This document shows, piece by piece, positions 9,576-18,880 of a stretch of DNA of 64,000 nucleotides. The notes beneath the pieces are model-generated. The model ran no database searches, was not told the DNA's origin, and saw only the letters and a program-made list of their open reading frames with translations. The position numbers and the translations under genes were made by a program. Position 1 is the first letter of the stretch. Each line of letters begins with the position of its first letter. Location: positions 62,001 through 126,000 of the forward strand of contig OZ220746.1 of NCBI GenBank assembly GCA_965117025.1. The letters run 5' to 3'. The stretch is from VXPQ01 sp965117025. GTDB lineage: Bacteria; Bacteroidota; Rhodothermia; Rhodothermales; VXPQ01.

Positions 9576-10586
9576 TTACGACCCGTCGTCTGCGCTGTCG
9601 AGCAGCCGCTCTATAATATCCACGGGCGTGATTTCGTCCGCTTCCGCATTGAAATTCGGGACGATCCGGTGCCGCAGGACCGGCACGGCCATGCGGCGCA
9701 CATCGTCCATGAGCGGTGAAAGGCGTCCGTCGAGGGCGGCAAGCGCTTTGGCGCCGAGGATGAGATATTGCGAGGCCCGCGGCCCCGCGCCGTAGTTCAG
9801 GTACTTCGTGACGAAGTCCGGGGCGCCTTCTCTTCCGGGCCGTGTACGCCCCACCAGGCGGACCGCATATTCAATCACATTGTCGGCTACGGGGATCTGC
9901 CGGATGAAGTGCTGAAAGTCCTGGATTTCCCGGGCATGCATCACCGGCTGTATGTCGGCGACGCGCGCACTGGTCGTACTGCGGACCACGGCAACCTCTT
10001 CGTCGAAAGCCGGATAGTCGAGCCACAGATTCAGCATGAACCGGTCCAGCTGGGCTTCCGGCAGGGGGTAGGTGCCTTCCTGCTCGATCGGATTCTGCGT
10101 GGCCAGCACGAAGAAAGGTTCGTCGAGTATGTACGTTTCCCCGGCGGCGGTGACGTGATGTTCCTGCATGGCCTCCAGCAAGGCCGCCTGTGTTTTCGGG
10201 GGCGTTCTGTTGATCTCGTCCGCCAGCACGACATTGGCGAAAATGGGTCCCCGTACGAACTTGAACGACCGCCGACCCGTCGAGACATCCTCTTCGATGA
10301 TTTCCGTACCCGTGATGTCGCCCGGCATCAGGTCCGGCGTAAACTGGATGCGGCTGAATTTCAGGCTTATGGCCTGGGCGATCGTCCGGATAAGCAGCGT
10401 CTTCGCCAGGCCCGGAACGCCGATCAGCAGGACATGCCCCTGGGCCAGCAGGCCCACGAACAGGTGGAGGATGATCTCGTGCTGCCCCACAATGACCTTT
10501 TCGATCTCTGCACGGAGACGATCATAGGAGGCGTGAAGCGCTTCGAGGACTTCGGGAACCTGCATATCCTGCTGAACGGGCGGCAT
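9576..10586 (-). CDS. MoxR-family AAA+ ATPase
   Basis: 336-residue AAA+ ATPase of the MoxR group. Walker A is GVPGLAKT (about 57-64), Walker B is VVLADEINR (about 120-128), sensor 1 lies in VLATQNPIEQEGTYPLPEAQLDRF, and the C-terminal lid follows. MoxR ATPases act as chaperones that insert cofactors or activate partner proteins, normally with vWA-domain partners encoded next to them. Here the downstream neighbour is a convergent symporter gene, so no partner is visible. It lies 55 nt downstream of the SurA-like gene on the same strand and is probably the last gene of the folding-factor operon. Confidence 0.93.
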   Translation of the reverse strand: MPPVQQDMQVPEVLEALHASYDRLRAEIEKVIVGQHEIILHLFVGLLAQGHVLLIGVPGLAKTLLIRTIAQAISLKFSRIQFTPDLMPGDITGTEIIEEDVSTGRRSFKFVRGPIFANVVLADEINRTPPKTQAALLEAMQEHHVTAAGETYILDEPFFVLATQNPIEQEGTYPLPEAQLDRFMLNLWLDYPAFDEEVAVVRSTTSARVADIQPVMHAREIQDFQHFIRQIPVADNVIEYAVRLVGRTRPGREGAPDFVTKYLNYGAGPRASQYLILGAKALAALDGRLSPLMDDVRRMAVPVLRHRIVPNFNAEADEITPVDIIERLLDSADDGS

Positions 10587-10641
10587 AAAAAGTGTCAGGA
10601 TTGGGTAGATAATACAGAAAATCGCTTTCCCGGCGGTAGCG

Positions 10642-12033
10642 CTAAAGCTCGACCATCTCGACCGATCTCGCTTTGCCGCGCAGGTCTACATAGATCTCCT
10701 CGCGCAGGGTGTCGATGTAGTCCTGCATCCATAACGCACGTTTTTCCTGAAGCGCAAACTGTTCGATGCGGTCGTAGTCCGTTTCCAGGTTCACGGTGTG
10801 TTCTTCCTGGGAGAGGACGAGTTGCACAATATGGTAGGCCTGCCGGGGATTTTCCAATTGCACGAGCGTGGGCCGGCTGATTTCTCCGATCTCCAGGGTG
10901 TCCAGCGTGGCCAGCCAGAGCGGCCCGAGATTTTCCCTGACGAGGTCGCGCTCTCCGCTGCGCGGATCGACTACTCGTCCTCCCAGTTGCGCCGACGATT
11001 CTTCCTGCGAATGCAGCTTGGCGAGGCGTTCGAAGGGCATGTCGAGGTGCAGCGCCGAATCGCGCACCGCCGTCAGAAACGCAATGGTTTCCGAGGGATC
11101 GATTTCACTGTCGTCGATACGGATCAGGATGTGATTGAAATCGACGATTTCACCCCGCCGGTCGTTCACGCGCACGATATGGTATCCGAACGGGGACTCG
11201 AACACCTGCGACACTTCTTCAATCGGAATGCGGGAGGCGACCGCCCCGAACTCCGGCACGAGATCGCTCAGATTCGTGTTTTCTATGCGTCCGCCCAGGC
11301 TTGCCGAGCCGGGATCTTCCGAAAACTGCTGCGCCATTTCTTCGAACGATCCGCCGCCCGTTACGATGGAATCGCGAATCGCCGTGATGATTTCCCGGGC
11401 CTCCTCGCGGGCTTCTTCCGTAAGTTCGGGAAAGCGCACGATATGGTTCAGCCGCACCACATGGGGGATGACCGGCAGGGAATCGGCAGGAAACTGGTTG
11501 AACCATTCCTCTGCCTCCGTAGGCGTGATGCGAATGTTCTGAATCTTGGTTTGACGAAGCTGGTCCGCCAGTAACTGGTCGCGCAGTTCGTCCCGCAGGT
11601 CCGCCCGGATACGCACAATGCTCCGGCCATACAATTCTTCCAGCATTGCCTCGCCGCCTACCTGGGACGCCATGAATTCAATGCGCTGATTGAGCGCCTG
11701 ATCGACCTGCTCTTCCTGTACGGTGATGTTCGTGTCGCGGCGGGCGGCCACCTTCAGGATTTCCTGTCCGATCAGTTCGTTCAGGGCATCCATCCAGACG
11801 GCTTCGGAGTAGGGGACGCGCTGCTGCTGGAGGAAGTTGGCCACGACGGCGTCCACCTCGGATTTGAGCACGATCTGGTCACTGACCACAGCGACGATTT
11901 CGTCGATGATCTCGCCTTCCTGCGCACGGGCCGGCGGAACCGCGAAGGGGGTCAGCGCCGCGCATAAAAAAACAAATACAAGAAGAAAAGCCGTGCATGC
12001 GCACGCGGCGGATTTCATCGGGTGCAAGGACAT
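10642..12033 (-). CDS. SurA-like periplasmic peptidyl-prolyl isomerase
   Basis: About 463 residues from the ATG at 12033; the frame stays open to a TTG at 12060. A signal peptide (about the first 37 residues, ending PARAQ) is followed by a SurA N-terminal chaperone domain (VAVVSDQIVLKSEVDAVV). Two parvulin domains come next, marked by LNHIVRFPEL...QFSEDPGSASLGGRI and by FNHILIRIDD...HSQEESSAQLGGRV, and then a helical C-terminus. SurA proteins escort outer-membrane beta-barrel proteins across the periplasm. It is third in a run of three folding factors and lies 54 nt after the previous gene's stop. The isomerase/chaperone assignment is firm; naming it surA would go further than the sequence allows. 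Confidence 0.88.
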   Translation of the reverse strand: MSLHPMKSAACACTAFLLVFVFLCAALTPFAVPPARAQEGEIIDEIVAVVSDQIVLKSEVDAVVANFLQQQRVPYSEAVWMDALNELIGQEILKVAARRDTNITVQEEQVDQALNQRIEFMASQVGGEAMLEELYGRSIVRIRADLRDELRDQLLADQLRQTKIQNIRITPTEAEEWFNQFPADSLPVIPHVVRLNHIVRFPELTEEAREEAREIITAIRDSIVTGGGSFEEMAQQFSEDPGSASLGGRIENTNLSDLVPEFGAVASRIPIEEVSQVFESPFGYHIVRVNDRRGEIVDFNHILIRIDDSEIDPSETIAFLTAVRDSALHLDMPFERLAKLHSQEESSAQLGGRVVDPRSGERDLVRENLGPLWLATLDTLEIGEISRPTLVQLENPRQAYHIVQLVLSQEEHTVNLETDYDRIEQFALQEKRALWMQDYIDTLREEIYVDLRGKARSVEMVEL

Positions 12034-12087
12034 GAATGCGCCAGGCAGGAATTGGAACAACGAAGAAACGCCACGCCGTGCGAAATA

Positions 12088-12984
12088 TTATGGACTGTCG
12101 AGCGCTTCGCGTGCAAGGGCCTCATTTCTCAAACGTTGAACCAGACGGGCATACAACTGTTTCCGGTTCTGCAGGATGAGCTGGCGCTCCAGTTCAGGCT
12201 GGATCCACTCCTGTTCCGGGAGCGTCCCCGTCGGCATGCGCTGCGCCAACTGGAGGACATGGTACGCGGAATCGCTCTCGATGACGGCTGCGGTTCGTTC
12301 GTTGCCCAGGCCCGCCAGCGCTTGCCGGAGCAGCGGATAGTTTCCGAAAAGGCGGCTTTCCGGATAGTGATCGTATGCGGAAATGAAAGGGGTAAACAAC
12401 GTATCCGACGCGGACGGGCTTGTTTCAAGCGTGCCGGCCCAAAGGGTCCATACGGAGTCCCGTTCCGCTACAGGGGCGTCCCGGAGCGCGAGTTGGGCCT
12501 CTCTGGCCTCCTCGATCGTCCCGGCGCGAAGGTACCGGATCCGCACAAAGGGTTCGCGCAACCGGAGCTGTTCCCTGTGCTGCTCGAAGTATACCTGCGT
12601 TTCTTCCGCGGAGGGGGACGGGGAATTTTCCCTGTAAAAGGATTCGATGAACGAGTTCACGAGTACGGATCGCTCGCTTTGGTCCAGGCGACGCTGTACC
12701 TCGACATTTTCCGCAAGGCCCCGCCGGAGCGCTTCCTGGTACAGCACTTCCGTGGTGAGCCACTGGTCAATGATGTGCATCCGCGTTTCCGAGGGGTCCC
12801 CGGTCATGGGGATGCTTCTCATGATGCGTTCGATATCCTCCTCCAGGAGATACTGGTCCTCGACACGGGCCACGTAGTCCTGTGATTCCGTTTCTTCCGC
12901 GCAGCCGGCAAGAAACGGTATCCCCGTTCCTGTACATAACACGGCGAGGAACAGCCAGCGTTTGTATAGAGAACGATTCGACAT
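12088..12984 (-). CDS. Lipoprotein with SurA/PrsA-like N-terminal chaperone fold
   Basis: About 298 residues from the ATG at 12984; a start at 13014 is also open. The signal peptide ends in a lipobox (FLAGC), so the product should be a lipoprotein. The following stretch (ARVEDQYLLEEDIERIMRSIP, then IDQWLTTEVLYQEALRRGL) is typical of the SurA/PrsA N-terminal helical domain. A recognisable catalytic parvulin block is missing; the region after about residue 170 is a degenerate version. It sits between two clear parvulin proteins in the same operon, which supports a role in envelope protein folding. It may have lost isomerase activity. Confidence 0.75.
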   Translation of the reverse strand: MSNRSLYKRWLFLAVLCTGTGIPFLAGCAEETESQDYVARVEDQYLLEEDIERIMRSIPMTGDPSETRMHIIDQWLTTEVLYQEALRRGLAENVEVQRRLDQSERSVLVNSFIESFYRENSPSPSAEETQVYFEQHREQLRLREPFVRIRYLRAGTIEEAREAQLALRDAPVAERDSVWTLWAGTLETSPSASDTLFTPFISAYDHYPESRLFGNYPLLRQALAGLGNERTAAVIESDSAYHVLQLAQRMPTGTLPEQEWIQPELERQLILQNRKQLYARLVQRLRNEALAREALDSP

Positions 12985-13028
12985 GCTTTTAGGGCCCGCA
13001 GAGCGCCGCTGCATAGTGTTAACAGGTC

Positions 13029-15101
13029 CTAAGGGGCCGCGGGCGTGTCGGAATGCTCCATGGGCGGCGCTTCTTCCCTGAAGGCCTGCACGAGCCGGTC
13101 GGGGAAGGTATGCGCATTGTAGCGCTTCCTGAGGCGTGCAATCAGGCGTTCTTCCAGTACGTGCTGGTGCTCGCTTACGATCTCGGTGCGGGCCTCCTCG
13201 AAGGTTTTCGGGCGCGCCGGTTCTATTCCGTCATGCACAAGGATAATGTGCCTGCTCCGCAGGGCAAGGATTTCCGTGCGCTCGCCTTCGCTCAGATCCA
13301 GGATGCGATCATAGACGGAACCGGAAGAATCGGCGATCAGCGTCGTATCCGCGTGCATGATGTGCAGCGTATCGGCGGCATAGAGGGCGTGGATTTCCGC
13401 TATCGAGGCCCCTGCGTCGAAACGCGCCGCCGCATCTTGCAGAAGAGAATCCGAAGCGCTTTGCAGGGAGATGGCCCGGATGCGGTCCGGCCACCGGTAT
13501 GCTTCCGGCTGCATGGCGTAGTGGGCGCGCAGGGCGGCCGAATCCTGGTCGGCGGCGGTCCAGACAGAATCCTCCATCAGCGCAAACAGCACGAGGCCGT
13601 CGCGAAACTCCTGCATGATCTTGCCGAATTCGGCGTCGCGCTCCTCGAGCCGGGCCGCTTCCGTATCCAGCGTCACCTCGGTAACGAACGACGCAATGAG
13701 TGCGCGTACGGTACTTTCGGTGTCGTATCTGGAGCGATCTCCGAGGCTGCCCATCGTCTCGGCAAGTTGCCCGAGCGTCCAGGTCGAATCACCCAGTACG
13801 AAGAACGTATCGGCGACCGCCGAGTCGTCGAGGCCGCTGTTGGGCAGAATCAGAATCGAGTCGGGGGCGATGCCGGCGAAGGCGTTCAGGACGAGCGTGG
13901 TGTCGACACGTCCCTGTCTGCCCTGGATAATGTCGCGCGCAAGCGCTTCTTCGGCCAACCCCGTGCGCGGCAACTGGCCCGCAAGGCTTTTCAGATCCTC
14001 GTAGGCTTCTTCGAAAGAAGGCAATTCCTCGCGTCCCGTCAACAGAATGAGATGAATCCCGAACGAGGTTTCCACCGGGTCGGAGACGTCACCGGGTTCC
14101 AGAAGTCCGAAAGCGGCGTCCCTGAAGGTTTCAGGGATTGGCGACGCATAGGCGAGTGTCCCGAGTCCTCCCCCCCGGCCGGCGGAGACCAAATCTTCGG
14201 AATGCTCTCTCGCGAGCTCCGCGAAATCCGCTCCTTCGTCGAGTTGTTCTTTAAGCGCCTCCGCCCGCGCAAGGGCGTTCGTGGAATCTCCGGGCGGTCC
14301 CGCATGGCGAATCATGATATGCGATGCCTGGATATCCGGAACGGCGGGCTTGCGGCCATGCACCGTCAGCATGTGGTATCCGAAGCGGGTCCGGAACACG
14401 GGGGAAAGCCCCCCGACAGGGATGTTGTACGTGAACGATTCGAAGGGCTCGACGAGGTCTCCGCCCGTGAAAAATCCGAGCCGGCCCCGGGCGCCCCGAC
14501 CGCCCGGCGCGCCCTGCGCAGAGGGGTCCTGCGAATGGCGAAATGCGAGGTCTCCAAAGTCCACTCCCTGAACCACCGAATCGCGCAGGGCCTGCATTTG
14601 GCGGAATGCCGTGAGCGTGTCCTCCGGGGGGGCGTCTGCCGGCACGGCGAGCAGAATATGACTTACGTCCACCAGTTCCTGCCGTCGTTCGTGCAGGGTG
14701 CGGATAATCGGATCGATGATTTCCTTTTCCATCAGGAAAGGGCGGGCAAGCCGCACCCGGTAGGCCTGGATTTCTTCGAGAATGTCAGGCCGCTGATTCA
14801 TGCCTGCTTCCCTGGCGGCGGTCACTTTCAGACGGAAATCGACATACCGCTCGAGAAAATCCCGGTAGGAGGCCATCGAATCGGCAGCGGGGTCGGCGTT
14901 ACTGCCCGTATGGGGGGCGTAGTTGGCCTCGAAATCGTCGATCGTGAGCAATTCTTCATGAAAAGAGGCTACGACTTCGGGATTGTCTGCGCCGGGAACG
15001 GGCGCCGTACGGGACAGCGATCCGCATCCTGCGGTAAGAGAAAGTCCAATGAATAATGCGGCCGGAGCGGCCCAGGACATCGGTCTTGATCGGCTAAACA
15101 T
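13029..15101 (-). CDS. Peptidyl-prolyl isomerase lipoprotein with two parvulin domains (PpiD/PrsA-like)
   Basis: 690 residues. A lipoprotein signal ends in SLTAGC (Cys26), then an N-terminal helical chaperone region (about 40-140). Two consecutive parvulin domains follow (about 145-255 and 260-365), recognisable by DVSHILLAV...FRHSQDPSAQG...TRFGYHMLTV and IQASHIMIRH...REHSEDLVSAG...TSFGIHLILL. The remaining 300 residues are a helical region without a family I can name. First gene of the 15.1-9.6 kb minus-strand set; the next gene starts 14-44 nt downstream. Three related folding factors in a row suggest heavy traffic of secreted and outer-membrane proteins. Confidence 0.88.
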   Translation of the reverse strand: MFSRSRPMSWAAPAALFIGLSLTAGCGSLSRTAPVPGADNPEVVASFHEELLTIDDFEANYAPHTGSNADPAADSMASYRDFLERYVDFRLKVTAAREAGMNQRPDILEEIQAYRVRLARPFLMEKEIIDPIIRTLHERRQELVDVSHILLAVPADAPPEDTLTAFRQMQALRDSVVQGVDFGDLAFRHSQDPSAQGAPGGRGARGRLGFFTGGDLVEPFESFTYNIPVGGLSPVFRTRFGYHMLTVHGRKPAVPDIQASHIMIRHAGPPGDSTNALARAEALKEQLDEGADFAELAREHSEDLVSAGRGGGLGTLAYASPIPETFRDAAFGLLEPGDVSDPVETSFGIHLILLTGREELPSFEEAYEDLKSLAGQLPRTGLAEEALARDIIQGRQGRVDTTLVLNAFAGIAPDSILILPNSGLDDSAVADTFFVLGDSTWTLGQLAETMGSLGDRSRYDTESTVRALIASFVTEVTLDTEAARLEERDAEFGKIMQEFRDGLVLFALMEDSVWTAADQDSAALRAHYAMQPEAYRWPDRIRAISLQSASDSLLQDAAARFDAGASIAEIHALYAADTLHIMHADTTLIADSSGSVYDRILDLSEGERTEILALRSRHIILVHDGIEPARPKTFEEARTEIVSEHQHVLEERLIARLRKRYNAHTFPDRLVQAFREEAPPMEHSDTPAAP

Positions 15102-15399
15102 GCTGTGGCGTGCGTATCTTTCCTTGTTTGACTTCGTATACGGGTCGGGGCTATGCGCTTTACTTTTTAATGACTATCTTCTTGCGGCCTTAGTGCCGTG
15201 CGCGCCCGATTCGTTTTGTCCGTTCCGTTAGGCGGTTTGGATTCAGCCAACGTGGACGCGCGCAGGCGGATACGGTTCCTTTCCGTACCGGATCCAAGGT
15301 CCGGCGTAAGCGATTTTCTCCACGAATTATTGCTTGTTGCACACTATCCCCCTTCCCCCTTTCCTGTTTCCTTCCTTGTATATCCCGTAACCTTCTGCC
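15102..15399. other. Divergent intergenic region between the isomerase operon and gltX
   Basis: About 300 bases separating genes transcribed away from each other, so it must hold promoters for both. AT-rich patches lie at about 15160-15180 and 15325-15345. I cannot assign promoter boxes with confidence, and I see no RNA gene. Confidence 0.5.
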
Positions 15400-16914
15400 A
15401 TGACTGCATCTTCTCCATCGAACGTCCGGGTCCGCTTTGCACCCAGCCCTACGGGCTCCCTGCACATCGGGGGGCTCCGCACCGCCCTGTTCAATTACTT
15501 CTTTGCGCGCAGGCACGGCGGGGCTTTCGTGCTGCGCATAGAAGACACCGACCAAGCGCGTTTCGTACAGGAAGCCGAATGGAATATCCTGTCGGGCCTC
15601 GAATGGGCCGGTATCCGGCCGGACGAGGGGCCGCAGCAGGGGGGAGACTTCGGCCCCTACCGCCAGTCCGAGCGACAGGCCATGTATGCCCTGTATGCGC
15701 AGCAACTCGTCGACGAGGGGCATGCCTACTACGCCTTCGATACGCCGGAAGAAATCGACGCCATGCGCGAGCGGTTCGCTTCCGAGGAAAATCCTTCGCC
15801 CCAATACGATGCGACCACGAGAGGGGAGATGACGAATTCCTTCACGCTTTCGCCCGAAGAGGTGACCCGGCGCCTCGAGCGGGGGGATGCGCATGTCATC
15901 CGGCTGAAGGCGGACCCCGGGGGGCGCATCACGTTCGAGGATCACATCCGGGGGAGGGTTTCCTTTTCGACCGGAGGGATCGACGATCAGGTGCTGATCA
16001 AGTCCGACGGCATGCCGACGTATCACCTGGCCAATGTCGTGGACGATCACGATATGCGGATTACGCACGTGATTCGCGGGGAGGAATGGCTCTCCTCGAC
16101 GCCGAAGCACATCCTGCTGTACCAGGCCTTCGGGTGGGAACCGCCCGCAATGGCGCATATGCCGCTCATTATGAACCCGGGCGGCAATGGCAAATTGTCC
16201 AAGCGGCACGCCGTAACGCAGGGATTGCCGGTGACGGTAGAGCAATGCCGGGAGGCCGGGTACGAACCGGAGGCGGTGATCAACTTCCTGACGCTTCTCG
16301 GGTGGAATCCCGGCGATGACAGGGAGCTTTTTTCGTTTGACGAGATGGCGGAACTGTTTTCGCTCGATCGGGTCAGCGGCGGCGGCGTGCAATTCGATGT
16401 GAACAAGCTCAACTGGTTCAACCAGCAGTACGTTCGGGGATTTTCCGTAGATCAGTTCCTGGAGCGGGCGGAGCCCCATGTTCGGAAAAACGCCCATGCC
16501 TGGACGGCCGGTTTCTTCCGGGGCGAAACACGCCGGCGTCAGATCGCAGCGCTCATGCAGCCCCGGATCACGTTTGCGAAGGACCTTGCGGAAACGGGGG
16601 GGTATTTCTTCGAGGACCCGGCTGCGTATGACGAGGGGGCTGTCAAAAAGCGGTGGAAGGAGGATTCGGCGGAACTTCTGCGCACGTATGCGGACCGCCT
16701 GGAGGCGGCTTCCGATTTTGATGCGGAGCAGGCGGAGGCGATGTTACGGGCGCTTGCCGAGGAGCAGGGCGCGGGGGCAGGGCGCATCATACATCCGGTG
16801 CGCCTTGCATTGAGCGGCGTGCCCGGCGGGCCGAGTCTTTTCGAGATGATGGAAGTGCTGGGGGCAGAGGCCTGCGTACGGAGGATTCGGAAGGCGGTGG
16901 AGGTGTTGGGGTAG
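15400..16914 (+). CDS. gltX: Glutamyl-tRNA synthetase
   Basis: Charges tRNA with glutamate. The 504-residue class Ic synthetase has the HIGH motif as HIGG within APSPTGSLHIGGLRTALFN, and the KMSKS motif as KLSKR (GNGKLSKRHAV). A zinc-binding insertion is not obvious. The C-terminal anticodon-binding domain ends in the usual LSGVPGGPSLFEMMEVLG block. Length is normal. The gene stands alone between two minus-strand operons. Whether it is discriminating or also charges tRNA-Gln cannot be told from this window; no gatCAB is present. Confidence 0.96.
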   Translation: MTASSPSNVRVRFAPSPTGSLHIGGLRTALFNYFFARRHGGAFVLRIEDTDQARFVQEAEWNILSGLEWAGIRPDEGPQQGGDFGPYRQSERQAMYALYAQQLVDEGHAYYAFDTPEEIDAMRERFASEENPSPQYDATTRGEMTNSFTLSPEEVTRRLERGDAHVIRLKADPGGRITFEDHIRGRVSFSTGGIDDQVLIKSDGMPTYHLANVVDDHDMRITHVIRGEEWLSSTPKHILLYQAFGWEPPAMAHMPLIMNPGGNGKLSKRHAVTQGLPVTVEQCREAGYEPEAVINFLTLLGWNPGDDRELFSFDEMAELFSLDRVSGGGVQFDVNKLNWFNQQYVRGFSVDQFLERAEPHVRKNAHAWTAGFFRGETRRRQIAALMQPRITFAKDLAETGGYFFEDPAAYDEGAVKKRWKEDSAELLRTYADRLEAASDFDAEQAEAMLRALAEEQGAGAGRIIHPVRLALSGVPGGPSLFEMMEVLGAEACVRRIRKAVEVLG

Positions 16915-17050
16915 GGGGCCCGCGATCTGGCGGTGAAACGACAAGAAGTCGTCACTTAAATAACTGAGGCGCAAGGCAGTCGAGCCTGCAAATGGCCATG
17001 ACTGTGTCGTTGATCGACTTTCGGAAGGGGCGGGGATTTTTCTCGCCGAT

Positions 17051-18718
17051 TCACTTGACGAGCATCATGGCCTGGACCACGATCTTGCTCTGCGCCTGCA
17101 GCCGGTAGACGTATGCGCCGCTGGGCAGATCGCCCGCATCGAAGCGTGTGGTATGATGGCCTGCAAGCTTCGGTTCGTCGACGAGCACCGCCACTTCGTG
17201 ACCGAGCAGGTCGTACACCGCAAGGCGCGCGTTGCCGGCCTGCGGCAACGCATACCGTATGGTCGTCTCCGGATTGAACGGATTCGGATAGTTGCCCAGG
17301 AGCGCTACTTCGGCCGGAAGCTCATCGCTTTCGGTGTGTACTACGGCAGGCAACGATACCGTCACTTTGGCGGGTAGCCCCCCGCCATGTTTGTTCACAG
17401 CGCGTACATGGAAAACATACTCCCTCTCGTTCTTCAGGCCAGTGACCGTATAGCTTCCCTCGTTCGCCTCGCCGGGGCCGCTTTCAGGGATCGTCCTGTA
17501 GAGGCCGAGGTCTCCTCCGCTTTCTTTCATCTGAACCTGGTAGCCGGTGATAGCCGCTCCTCCGTTGTTTCCTGGCTCATCCCAGCTCAATGCCACCTGT
17601 GAATTCCCTGCACGGGCCCGCAGATTCTCCGGGGAATTCGAAATGGTGCTCGATGGCGGTAGAGGTGGGGGTGGCGTCGTCGGCGGCGGCGGAGGAGGCG
17701 GAGGGGGTGGAGGAGGCGGAGGGGCCGGCGGAGGTGGAGGAGGAGGAGGCGGAGGGGCCGGCGATGCCTGAGGCATAATACGGAACTCGCGGCGGTACAG
17801 GGGCGCGACCGCGTCCGTTTCGTGCCTGATCAGAATGACCGCGTCGCCGGGTTTGCAGGCGGCTATATAAAGCCCCTGATGAATGGCGCGCCGCCAATTG
17901 ATAACGGATTCGCCCGTATCCCGGCAGGCCTGCTCTACGTCTATGCTACCCGGATAAAATTCTCCGGCGCTGATGAAATGACCGGACTCGCTACCGTCCA
18001 CTACTACGCCGACGTGATGATTGAGGTATAGCAGAACATTCGTACGGGGACGAAATCGAACCCATTCTCCAACGTATATGTCGAGGGTTGCGGGATCGGG
18101 ACTCATCCATGCGCTTGCCCCGGAAGCGGGGCCGGATGTAATCGTCTCTCCGGCGCCGAGATACCTGGACATCATAAACTGCGTACTCGCCGACGCCAGT
18201 TCGACCTTGCCGCTTGCCGCCGACGTGTCGGCCCTGGATATGCTGGCGCGAAGCGTATAGTGTGCATAGATGTCCTGAGAACAGGCCTTGTAGACTCCCA
18301 CCGTGAAGGTTTCCCGGCTTGCGTCCACCTCGATGGTGAGGTCCTGGCCCATGTCCTCATCTTCACAACTGGCCGCCGCCGTTGGATAATGAGGATCGAA
18401 ATCGGTCAGGTCGCCACGGAATATCAGGGAGGAGTAGCTGGCCGGATCCAGGTTACTCAAGGTGATGGTGGCAGTGATCGCCGTGTTCTTCGGGACACTG
18501 TGAGCCGGAGATAAAGTGATCGAAAGAGACGGCGAAGATTGTGCATGCAGGTCCGTCGGCGCGTGAAACGCCAGGATAAGAACCGCTGCCATCGCTGCGA
18601 AGACGGCTGGACGCTTACTGCATGAAGGTAGCAGTGCGTCCGCTCTTTGTATCGCCTCGTTTCGCTTTACTTCAGAGGTTGCCCTCTTGCCGGGCGATAA
18701 CCTGTACAACATGAACAT
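17051..18718 (-). CDS. Secreted protein with fibronectin type III domain and T9SS-type sorting tail
   Basis: 555 residues. A long basic N-region and hydrophobic core (about 38-58, ending HAQ) form the signal peptide. Residues about 60-315 are an unrecognised extracellular region with several cysteines. A proline run (about 320-355) links it to one fibronectin type III domain (about 360-465, with ALSWDEPGNNGGAAITGYQV). The C-terminal 90 residues are a Por/T9SS-type sorting domain (GNYPNPFNPETTIRYALPQ, then LPSGAYVYRLQAQ and a final MMLVK). The product should be exported and attached to the cell surface or released. Its tail closely matches that of the next gene on the same strand. Confidence 0.8.
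   Translation of the reverse strand: MFMLYRLSPGKRATSEVKRNEAIQRADALLPSCSKRPAVFAAMAAVLILAFHAPTDLHAQSSPSLSITLSPAHSVPKNTAITATITLSNLDPASYSSLIFRGDLTDFDPHYPTAAASCEDEDMGQDLTIEVDASRETFTVGVYKACSQDIYAHYTLRASISRADTSAASGKVELASASTQFMMSRYLGAGETITSGPASGASAWMSPDPATLDIYVGEWVRFRPRTNVLLYLNHHVGVVVDGSESGHFISAGEFYPGSIDVEQACRDTGESVINWRRAIHQGLYIAACKPGDAVILIRHETDAVAPLYRREFRIMPQASPAPPPPPPPPPPAPPPPPPPPPPPPPPTTPPPPLPPSSTISNSPENLRARAGNSQVALSWDEPGNNGGAAITGYQVQMKESGGDLGLYRTIPESGPGEANEGSYTVTGLKNEREYVFHVRAVNKHGGGLPAKVTVSLPAVVHTESDELPAEVALLGNYPNPFNPETTIRYALPQAGNARLAVYDLLGHEVAVLVDEPKLAGHHTTRFDAGDLPSGAYVYRLQAQSKIVVQAMMLVK
17680..17765. repeat. Low-complexity GGAGGC-type tract encoding polyproline
   Basis: Short purine-rich repeats on the plus strand encode about 30 prolines on the minus strand, broken by a few Ala and Thr residues. 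The tract is the flexible stalk between the N-terminal region and the fibronectin domain. Such tracts vary in length by slippage. Confidence 0.85.
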
Positions 18719-18787
18719 ATATGGGGCACCTCGTTGATCCCCGTAGTACTTCTTATCCGCGTTAAAAGCCGGACTCTTTGTGTACGA

Positions 18788-18880
18788 CTACTTCATAAGC
18801 GTCATTAGCCCCGTACGCACCTGGCCCGAGACGTCCAGGCGGTAGAGATAGGTTCCGCCGGACAAAGACATTGCGCCTTT
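18788..18880 (-). pseudogene. Vestigial T9SS sorting-tail fragment, in frame after a stop codon
   Basis: Directly after the TGA that ends the Calx-beta gene (18881-18883), the same frame stays open for 30 codons to a TAG at 18788. It encodes the end of a second sorting domain: LSGGTYLYRLDVSGQ followed by a terminal MTLMK. This matches the last residues of both neighbouring sorting tails (LPSGTYVYRLQAQ...MMLVK) but is diverged from them. I read it as the remnant of an older tail left behind when the present tail was copied in. Read-through of the TGA is possible in principle but not needed. Confidence 0.75.
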
